A stretch of 64,000 nucleotides of DNA from Erpobdella octoculata (lineage: Eukaryota; Annelida; Clitellata; Hirudinida; Erpobdellidae). Within the stretch, counting starts at the first letter, position 1; the number at the start of each line of letters is the position of its first letter. Under the pieces are notes generated by a model. The model searched no databases and was not told the DNA's origin. It saw only the letters and a list, made by a program, of their open reading frames with translations. The position numbers were made by a program, and so were the translations under genes. The DNA lies in contig OZ022241.1 of NCBI GenBank assembly GCA_963978895.1, positions 13,154,856-13,218,855 on the forward strand, in the 5' to 3' direction. This document shows positions 1-11,557 of this stretch, in pieces.

Positions 1-95
<95 letters not shown>

Positions 96-113
96 TTATA
101 TATAAATGTCTCA
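1..113. repeat. (TA)n microsatellite, left flank of the inverted array
   Basis: Nearly pure TA dinucleotide repeat that begins at or before the window edge, with one C interruption near 95. It directly abuts the first unit of the inverted array, as a second TA tract does on the other side. Confidence 0.97.
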
Positions 114-1470
114 ACTTCAGACTCGAACCCACGACTGTCAGATCGGCAACACCGCCTCGCATCATGCCAACTACCTTACCATCTGCGCCACTTCCACCGC
201 CAAAAAACAGTGGTTGTTAAGCGCTTTTGTTGGGGTATGTTGAACACAACACTCGACTATGAATGGGTACGAATCAATGCTCGATAGTATTATAAGTTGT
301 ACGGCGTACAATCCGTCACTAGCTAATTTAATAGCTATCGAGATATATATGTTTTAAGATATATATTATAAGGAAACATAGCGTTGATATGTTTTTACGA
401 GCCACATATATCAGAAACTTGGATGGCGTACAATCCACCACGAAATAACACACAAATATAAATGTCTCAACTTCAGACTCGAACCCACGACTGTCAGATC
501 GGCAACACCGCCTCGCATCATGCCAACTACCTTACCATCTGCGCCACTTCCACCGCCAAAAAACAGTGGTTGTTAAGCGCTTTTGTTGGGGTATGTTGAA
601 CACAACACTCGACTATGAATGGGTACGAATCAATGCTCGATAGTATTATAAGTTGTACGGCGTACAATCCGTCACTAGCTAATTTAATAGCTATCGAGAT
701 ATATATGTTTTAAGATATATATTATAAAACATATCAACGCTATGTTTCCTTATAATATATATCTTAAAACATATATATCTCGATAGCTATTAAATTAGCT
801 AGTGACGGATTGTACGCCGTACAACTTATAATACTATCGAGCATTGATTCGTACCCATTCATAGTCGAGTGTTGTGTTCAACATACCCCAACAAAAGCGC
901 TTAACAACCACTGTTTTTTGGCGGTGGAAGTGGCGCAGATGGTAAGGTAGTTGGCATGATGCGAGGCGGTGTTGCCGATCTGACAGTCGTGGGTTCGAGT
1001 CTGAAGTTGAGACATTTATATTTGTGTGTTATTTCGTGGTGGATTGTACGCCATCCAAGTTTCTGATATATGTGGCTCGTAAAAACATATCAACGCTATG
1101 TTTCCTTATAATATATATCTTAAAACATATATATCTCGATAGCTATTAAATTAGCTAGTGACGGATTGTACGCCGTACAACTTATAATACTATCGAGCAT
1201 TGATTCGTACCCATTCATAGTCGAGTGTTGTGTTCAACATACCCCAACAAAAGCGCTTAACAACCACTGTTTTTTGGCGGTGGAAGTGGCGCAGATGGTA
1301 AGGTAGTTGGCATGATGCGAGGCGGTGTTGCCGATCTGACAGTCGTGGGTTCGAGTCTGAAGTTGAGACATTTATATTTGTGTGTTATTTCGTGGTGGAT
1401 TGTACGCCATCCAAGTTTCTGATATATGTGGCTCGTAAAAACATATCAACGCTATGTTTCCTTATAATAT
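105..1470. repeat. Four-unit inverted array of a 356-bp element with pol-III-like boxes
   Basis: Two minus-oriented units (starting at 105 and 461) are followed by two plus-oriented units (about 751-1018 and about 1019-1376, plus a trailing piece to 1470). The same landmark recurs exactly 356 bases apart within each pair (105/461 and 1011/1367). The arms meet at about 729-750, where arms reading TTTTAAGATATATATTATAA and its reverse complement flank a 22-base asymmetric centre. In plus orientation each unit has an A-box-like TGGCGCAGATGG (931-942 in unit 3) and a B-box-like GGTTCGAGTCT (992-1002), the promoter pair of tRNA genes and tRNA-derived SINEs. I could not fold a convincing tRNA around them, so this is a tRNA-like or SINE-like unit, not a tRNA gene. 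Confidence 0.85.
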
Positions 1471-4080
<2,610 letters not shown>

Positions 4081-4085
4081 TATAA

Positions 4086-4930
4086 CTAGCATTCTCGTCG
4101 CGGCTTCGCTCGATTGAAAAAGAGAATACGCATCCACAGTAGCGTACTGCACGGGACGATTTTTTACGGCCCGACTCAGCCGGTCCGTCGACATGTGCCC
4201 CGGCCCGCTTCATAAGCCAAAATTTCAGGCCGACAAGGCCCATCTAATTTGGGCCCGGCCCGTTTTTACAGGCCTAAAACTTCTATATACTTGGCAAAAA
4301 ATTTTGGCCCGTCCCACCTTGACTTCAGGTTTGGCCCATCCGGTCTGAAGACCCTAAAATCATGGCATGGCCCGGTCCGTGCAGCACTCTAATCCATAGT
4401 GCCATACACGGATTTTGTTAGACCCGGTCCGGCTTATTTCATAGACATAAAATTTCAGGCTGAGATTATTTAGGCTCCAACTGCCCCGTTTCAAAAGCAA
4501 AAAAGTCGAGGCCTGGACTAAACCAATTTTAACGGTACAAAACCTCAAAGCTTGGAGACTAATTTTTTGAAAAAATAATGAAACACGTATCTTATAATTA
4601 TAAAAAACCTTAATATTGAATTTTAATGTTTTTGCATTTTTAAATATTGAGTTTTTCAGCAAATATAATCTTTTTCTCCGCCTTACATTTGTAGTCCTGG
4701 AATCCAGAACATAAAAAAAGTGAAAAACATTTGTAACTCTATCTTTTAATTAGTATCTAGTTACTTATTTGTATATCTGTAATATTTTAGTTTCAGAGTC
4801 GCAGTTTTCCTACAAAAAATAAAACCCTATTCCCCCCCCCACATTTGAAGTCCTGAAAACCAAATTTTCAAAAATTAATAAAACATTTTTTTTGTTATTT
4901 TGTAAAAATAATCTCGGTACCAAATTGCAA
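4086..4930 (-). mobile_element. Hel-A Helitron copy, 5' truncated
   Basis: The minus-strand 3' end is CTAG at 4086-4089, preceded by the family hairpin region (AGCG loop CGCT type, degenerate). The body carries repeated GGCCCGGCCCG motifs and matches the full copy at 6284-7610. No 5' TC terminus is visible, and the sequence passes into the 1-kb tandem repeat at about 4930. Confidence 0.6.
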
Positions 4931-6283
4931 AACTTTAATGTTAGGACCAGCACTTGACGCACGCTTCGCGCGCGAAGCGTGTGAGCTTTTACATACTAAT
5001 AGTCAAGGTAGTCGCACTCAAATCGCACTCTAAGATCAAAAACAACACCAATGCGTTATTTTAGCAATAACCTTACGCACGCTTCGCACGCGAAGCGTGT
5101 GACTATTTTAGACAGTAGCGTATCATAATATATCATTTTTTAAACATTTTAACGAAAAACTGCCCTAACAAACCGTGTTCAGCGTATCATAATCTATCAA
5201 CGTGAGTTTTTTCAGACCTGCAGATGGTAATTGGGTGACATAATACATCATTGCGCTTTTATGTTAGGAACCAGTACTTGACGCACGCTTTGCGCGCGAA
5301 ACGTGTGAGTATTTACATATTAATAGTAAAAGTAGTGTGTGACTATTTTAGCCATTGGCAGATGATTTTTTACTTGAACACGTTTTGGAATGGTCTTCTC
5401 TTTTATTGGACGATTTTGGAAAAACTGCCTACGAAAAAAACCATTAATGGGTGATATTGGATAAAACACAGTTATTGGGTAGTAGTGAAAAAACCGCCTA
5501 CGAAAAAACTATATTGGATGTGTTTGGAAACAACCGCCTAAGAAAAACACAATATTTATTGGATGGTATCGGAAGAAAACAGCCTACGAAAAAAAAAACT
5601 GTAACGGCTATTACAGAAAAAAACGCCTACGAAAAAAACAACTTTTATTTGGCGATATTGGAAAAAAGCCTACGAAAAAACCCTACCTTTAATGGCTGAT
5701 AATAAACGAAGCGTGAGACTATTTTAGCCAGTAGCATATGATTTTTCACTTGAACACGTTTTGGAACGGTCCTATCTTTGAATGGATGATTTTAGAAGAA
5801 CTGCCTTTTGAAAAAAACTTTTAATGGGCGATAATAACTTTAGCCAGTAGCAGATGATTTTTCACTTGAACACGTTTTGGAATGGTCTTCTCTTTGATTA
5901 AATAATTTTGGAAAAACGCCTACGAAAAAAACCACATTTAATGGGTGATAGTGAAAAAACCGCCTACGAAAAAAACCTATATTGTATGTTTTTGAAAATA
6001 ACCGCCTACGAAAAACACAATATTCATTGGATGGTATCGGAAATAACCACCTACGAAAAAAACAAACTGTAACGGCTAATATCGAAAAAAAGCCTACGAA
6101 AAAAAACAACTTTTATTGGGCGATATTGGAAAAAAATTCTACGAAAAAACCCAACCTTTAATGGCTGATAATGAAAAAAACCGCTTACAAAACAAACCCC
6201 ACCTTCAATGGCTGATATTGGGAAAACCCGCCGATGTACTACTTCGGTGATTTATTTATTTTCAACTTGTTTATATTGAGTTA
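4931..6283. repeat. About 1-kb repeat unit 1, with internal CCTACGAAAAAAAC tandem array
   Basis: First of three direct copies (others near 7611-8640 and 8878-9104). Landmarks in order are a palindrome built on CACGCTTCGCG (4960-4981, again at 5078-5099 and 5285-5306), a block around GACTATTTTAGCCAGTAGCA, then a degenerate array of 60-75-base units containing CCTACGAAAAAAAC (about 5420-6230), then ACTACTTCGGTGATTTATTT. Reading frames over the array (for example a minus-strand frame rich in FFRRR) follow the DNA period and are unlikely to be genes. The unit is interrupted at 6283/7611 by a Helitron. Confidence 0.75.
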
Positions 6284-7610
6284 CTAGCAGTGCCCGTAGC
6301 GGCTTCGCTCGCATGAAATTTGAGAATTTGAACCGTGCATACATAGTAGAGTACTGCACGGATCAATTTTTTAGGTCTCGGCTCGGTCCGTCGACAACTT
6401 GGCCCAACCCGTTTCAAAAACCGAAATTCCTGGCCCGGCACGGCCCGTCTAATATTAGCCCGGCCCGTTTTTACAGGCCTAGAAGTTCTATATACTTGAT
6501 GAAAAACTTCGGCCCGTCCCACCTTGACTTCACGTTTAGCCTGAACACCATAAAATCACTAAAATGTCTATATACTTGGTTAAAAATCTCGGCCCGTCCC
6601 ACCTTGATTTAAGGTTTGGGCAGGGCCGTATGAAGACTCTAATATAACGGCTTGGCCCGTCCGTCCGGTGATAAACTGAACTCATTTACTTTTAACCGGC
6701 ACAAAACCTCAAAATACTATTTTTCATATCTGTAGCACTTACAGTTTTTGAGTAGCAGTTATTTTAAAATCAAATAACCTTTTTTCCACCTCACATTTGA
6801 GGTCCTGGAACAGGAAACCAAATTTTCAAAAAATGGTAAAACACGTATATCATTATTTCTGGAGTAGAAACCAAATACTAATTTTTACTCCTGTAGCATC
6901 TACTGTTTTCGAGTAGCAGTTACATTAAAAACCAAATAACCTCATTTTCCACCCCACATTTGAGGTCCTAAAAACCAAATTTAAAAAAAAATGGTAAAAC
7001 ACGTATATCTTTATTTTTAGAATAGAAACTAAATACTAATTTTTACATCTGTGGTATTTACAGTTTTTGAGTAGCAGTTACTTTAAAAAACAAATAACCC
7101 TATTTTCCACCCCACATTTGAAGTCCTGGAAACCAAATTTTCAAAAAATGCTAAAACACGTATTTCATTATTTTTGGAGTAGAAATTAAATACTAATTTT
7201 CACTCCTGTAGCATTCACAGTTTTTGAGTAGCAGCTACTTTAAAAACCAAATAACCCAATTTTCCAACCCACATTTGAGATCCGGGAAACCGAATTTTCA
7301 AAAAATGGTGAAACACGTATTTTTTTATTTTTCAAAAAGAATCTATATACCAAATTTCAAAATCTCCTCATTTTTGGTTTTCGAGATATACATTGTTTTA
7401 GAAAAAAGTTTGTTTTCCAGTTTTTTCCCCTCAGGAGCAAAATTTTCAAAAATCCTTTCTTAGCGGATGTTTTCGCTATAAAAGTAATATAAGTTCCAAA
7501 TTTCACGTTCCTAGGATGAGGCGTTTGAGCTCGGCGTTGATTATCAGTCAGTCATCTGTCAGTCAGTCAGTCAGTCAGTCAGTCAGGACATGTTCTTTTA
7601 TATATATAGA
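6284..7610 (-). mobile_element. Hel-A non-autonomous Helitron, full length
   Basis: The minus-strand 5' end starts TCTATATATATAAAAG at 7610 and the 3' end is CTAG at 6284. A short hairpin (AGCG, loop AAGC, CGCT) lies about ten bases inside the 3' end. Flanks are A and T, the usual Helitron target. It interrupts the 1-kb repeat: the related copies at about 7850 and 8905 run through the same point (GTGATGACGTACG) without it, giving a paralogous empty site. It has no coding capacity. Inside are four or five 110-130-base direct repeats around CACCCCACATTTGAGGTCCT and a (CAGT)n tract at 7550-7587. Confidence 0.75.
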
Positions 7611-8683
7611 TGACGTATGTTCAAAATATATCCGCAAAGCGTCGAACTTTCCAATAATAGGAATAATATTAGCAAATTATTTAATTTTCGTAAATAATAA
7701 TATTATTAATAATTAAAATAAGAGGAATAATACTTGCAAAATAGTAAATTGTAGTTAATAATAATTTACAACTTGTTTAAAATTGGGAAAAACCCGCCGA
7801 CTACTACTTCGGTGAGTTATTTATTTTCAACTTGTTTATATTCAGCGTTGACGTACGATGCACTATATATATCCGCAAAGCGTTAAACTTTCGCGGCTAA
7901 TAACTTTTTATTTAAACATTTTAACAAAAAAGTGCCCTAACAAACTGTGTTCAGCGTCTCATAATCTATCAACGTGAGTTTTTTCAGATCTGCAGATGGT
8001 AATCGGGTGACATATATAATACATACATCATTGCGCTTTTGTGTTAGGACCAGCACTTGACGCACGCTTCGCGCGCGAAGAGTGTGAGTTTTTACATATT
8101 AATAAAAGGTAGTCGCATTCAAATCGCACTATAAGCTCAAAAACAACATTTTTGCTTTACGCACGCTTCGCAAACGAAGCGTGAGACTATTTTAGCCAGT
8201 AGCAGATGATTTTTTACTTGAACACGTTTTGGAATGGTCTTCTCTTTGATTGGATGATTTTGGAAAAACTACCTACGAAAAAAAACCTTTAATGGGCGAT
8301 ATAGGGAAAAACAGCCTACGAAAAAAACACATTTATTGGGTAATAGTGAAAAAAGCCCCCAACTAATAAACACTCTTTAAAAAAACATTTATTGGCTGAT
8401 ATTGAAAATCCTCCTATGAAAAAAACCCACATTCAATGGCTGATAATGGGGAAAACCCCCCGATAAAACCAACCTTCAATGGCGGAGAATGAAAAACGCC
8501 AACCGTTTATTTTATTTATTTTCAACTTGTTTATATTGAGTGAGGAAGTAATCTCATTTTTGGGAAAACCCGCTTTGAAAAATATTCTACTTCGCTGATT
8601 TGTTTATTTTCAATTTGTTTATAAGGTGTGATGACGTAATCCCAAAATTAGAAAAACTCTGCCGAAGTAGTATACTTCGGTAA
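7611..8683. repeat. 1-kb repeat, end of unit 1 and unit 2
   Basis: Resumes the interrupted unit at 7611. From about 7790 a second unit runs in the same orientation with the same landmarks: TATCCGCAAAGCGTTAAAC, a TCTGCAGATGG block, two CACGCTTCGCG palindromes (8063-8084 imperfect; about 8163-8182 imperfect), the GACTATTTTAGCCAGTAGCA block and a shorter CCTACGAAAAAAAC array to about 8480. A SINE breaks it at 8684. Confidence 0.75.
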
Positions 8684-8869
8684 TTTTTTTTTTTTTTTTT
8701 TTTTTTTATAATAGTTTATAGTCCTTTACACAAGGTGTTTTAAGACTGAAATGTCTGTATGTTGGAAGCACCTAAGTACTTCCTGTCGTGGATCATAATT
8801 TGATCCTTTTAACTTTTCCCTCCTCCTTTCTCCAGGCTTGGGACTGGCTTGCAAAAGCAAGGCGGAGTT
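8684..8869 (-). mobile_element. SINE copy 1
   Basis: On the minus strand it starts AACTCCGCCTTGC, contains CCAGTCCCAAGCCTGGAG, and ends in poly-A (poly-T at 8684-8707 on the plus strand). It is inserted within the phrase CTTCGGTGATTTATTT of the 1-kb repeat, with a likely target duplication GGTRATTTTTT on both sides (8679 and 8870). Confidence 0.85.
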
Positions 8870-9101
8870 GGTGATTTTTTTATTTTCAACATGTTTATAT
8901 TTAGTGATGACGTACGATGCATTATATATATCCGCAAAGCGTTAAACTTTCACGGCTAATAACTTTTTATTTAAACATTTTTAACATAAAGTGGCTTAAC
9001 AAATTGTGTTCAGCGTCTCATAATCTATCAACGTGAGTTTTTTCAGACCTGCAGATGCCAATCGGGTGACATACATATTACATCATTGCGCTTTTGTGTT
9101 A

Positions 9102-9103
<2 letters not shown>
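8870..9103. repeat. 1-kb repeat unit 3, truncated
   Basis: Same landmarks as units 1 and 2 (TTTATTTTCAACATG, GATGACGTACGATG, TATCCGCAAAGCGTTAAAC, CCTGCAGATGCC), cut short at GTGTTAGGA where a TA tract begins. The palindromic part is missing. Confidence 0.75.

Positions 9104-9171
<68 letters not shown>
9104..9171. repeat. (TA)n microsatellite
   Basis: Pure TA tract that replaces the rest of the third 1-kb repeat unit. Confidence 0.95.
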
Positions 9172-9173
<2 letters not shown>

Positions 9174-9175
9174 CT

Positions 9176-9334
9176 AGATTGTTTATAGTCCTTTAAACTA
9201 AGTGTTGTATTTTAAGACTGAAATGGCTGTATGTAGGAAGCACCTAAGTTCTTCCTGTCGTGGATCATAATTTGATCCTTTTCATCTTCCCTTCTCCAGG
9301 CTTGGGACTAGTTTGCGAAAAGTAACGCGGAGTT
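9176..9334 (-). mobile_element. SINE copy 2, diverged
   Basis: Same family as the copy at 38076-38249 but with more changes and no clear poly-A tail. It abuts the TA tract directly. Confidence 0.75.
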
Positions 9335-9853
9335 AAAGTTTTTTAGCATCTTCATGTTGGTATTTTGGCACAAAAATTATTTTTACTTGGGTTTATTACT
9401 GAGAAACAATTTGATACTCATTAGTTATTGGTGAATCTAGCATTGAGCGCAGACTTACCATTGTCTACACACGCAAAAAGGATTGCAATAAGCATTGACT
9501 CAGCAGTAGTTTGATTAAAATTAGGAGTAAAAGAATTGTAGTAAACTCTATGTACAAAATGTCCAATTTTGAAAAATCAGGATAGGGGACTAATGCTCAC
9601 TCTGTCCCTCAATTTACGTATCTAGTCTCAAACACATATTTTCTAACTTTTATGTTCACGTGAGGTTCAAAAATTTTTAACGTTCTTGCCAAAGAGTTGT
9701 TTCGGAAATTTTCAGATAGTTAAATAAAATTTCAGAAACGTCTAGTTCTTGTCATTTTTTCATACGTCGATTTAGTATTAAAGAAAAAGATGCAGACTAA
9801 ATAGAGAAGTAAAAATTAAAAAACTGTGGATTTTTAAATTTATTTCTGTTGAT

Positions 9854-10116
9854 AACTTTTATTTAGGTTACAATCTCTGTTTGTGTGTGTGTGTGTGTGC
9901 GTGGCTTTCTCTGTACACAAATCATGCAAGAAAAATTTAACCAGCTTTTTGACAAGCTAGGAAGCTGAAACTTTTAGCATAGTTTTATATTGGATGACAA
10001 TACATGACTCAATTAAAAAGAAGAAAACTCAATTTGAACATCTTTTGTATTTCTAAATCGAGTGTATTTGAAATCAAAGTTTGTGTTGAAAAACTCGTTT
10101 TTTCCTTTACTTGTTT
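9854..10116 (+). repeat. Dispersed repeat R3, copy 1
   Basis: A block of about 260 bases running from TTAGGTTACAATCTCTGTTT through a short GT tract, AAGCTAGGAAGCTGAAACTT and CAAAGTTTGTGTTGAAAAAC. Matching blocks lie at 38617-38931 (same strand) and 61060-61308 (opposite strand). It ends exactly where homology between the two large inverted arms begins. Confidence 0.8.
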
Positions 10117-10195
10117 AGATGAATATTGAATGTTATACACTCTATTTGAATATAAATAATTTTATTAGAAGAATATTAAATGTAATATATGTTTA

Positions 10196-10675
10196 TGTTA
10201 CCCGGGGTATCCGCGTTGTCCGGGGTTTTTAGATCTTTTTTTTATCGTTTTTCTCTTTTGCTCCCATTTCCTTCCCCGCTTGCTCTCCTACTCCCGGTCG
10301 CTTTCCCGTTCCTGCTTGCTCTCCCGTTTACGGTCGGTTTCCCACTCTCGGTCGCTTTCTCCATCCCGGTAGCTTTCCCGATCACGGACGCTTTCCCGCT
10401 CCCGGTCGCTTTCCCTTTCCCGCTCTCTCTTTCGCTCTCATCTGCTTTTCAGTTTCAGCTTGCTTTCCCGTTCCAGTTCCCGATTTTTTCTAATTCCCGT
10501 TTCCGCTTGCTCTCCCGCTCCTCACCGCTTATTTTGTGACCGATTTTATTTTTTTTTCATTATAATGTTTACCCATTGACTCTCAAGGTTGTGTGAAAAT
10601 TTCATTACGATCGGATGAATGGTGTAGCAATGCATAAAGGACATACATACAGACAGTCATTTTTATACATATAGA
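10196..10675 (-). mobile_element. Hel-B Helitron copy with empty site on the other arm
   Basis: The minus-strand 5' end is TCTATATGTATAAAAATGAC at 10675. The 3' region carries the family stem CCCGG, loop, CCGGG in mutated form, without a clean CTAG. The middle is a degraded minisatellite of CCCGTTCCCGGTCGCTTT. The right arm at 58501-58520 reads straight through (AGTTAAATAATGTATA), so this copy was inserted between A and T after the arms separated. The plus-strand frame over it is a minisatellite artefact. Confidence 0.8.
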
Positions 10676-11557
10676 TTTAACTATAAGGTGATTGTATGTG
10701 GGGTTTATAGGCTTATATTTGTACGGAATTCTATGACTGAAAACGTCAATATGTTATGTTCTTATGCGTATATTTGTATTTTTATGTGACTATAGGTGAA
10801 ATGAACCGCATTAAAGTGTATATAATTTTGTGAGAATAATTAGTATTTTGTATGTTAGAATATATCGGTATTTCGTATGTGAGTGAGAATATATTAGTAT
10901 TTTTTATGTAAGTATATACCTCTCTGAGTTTTGAATGCAAATGGAGATCTTGAATGTGTGCAAGAGTTTGGAAGAACATAAGAATGCAAATTTGCGTGCA
11001 CAGATGAACAAAAGGTTGACGATGGAAGAGAAGTTTATTTCTTCGTTGTACATTTGATGATCTTCACACTCATGCACCACACTTTTTCTTCTTCACTTAA
11101 TTCTGACTAAATAAATTTCTAAACATTGTTTACGATGAACACGAGGTTTACATACACTTTATGTACAATGCAAGTAAGCAAGTATCTCATTTACTAATCT
11201 AATGATATCTGGAAATTAATTTGTTGATTTGAATAAAAGTGTTTGATTAAATAGGAGAAAACTTTGAACTATTTTGAAATAAATTTCGTTTTTTTCAAAA
11301 CGTGTTGAATTTCTGCTGTGCCTCGTTCCCTCCTTCTGATCGAATAGCCATGCAATAAATTTCCATGACTGGATAATATCACTTTCGCTATCAACCGATT
11401 GCACGAACCAGAAAATATTCATTATATTATATAACGAGATTTGAATGTTTATGTTATTGTTTACGATATTGTTTACTTTTTATATAAATAACATATAAAT
11501 ATTCTTTAAAAACCGTCATATAATAAAATTAAAAAATATTAAATCAATTGAATAAGT

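Noticed and set aside
11216..11422. 68-codon frame 3' of the left LRR gene that is mostly shared with the right arm
   Set aside because: The right arm has a one-base deletion that breaks the frame; judged untranslated or intergenic.
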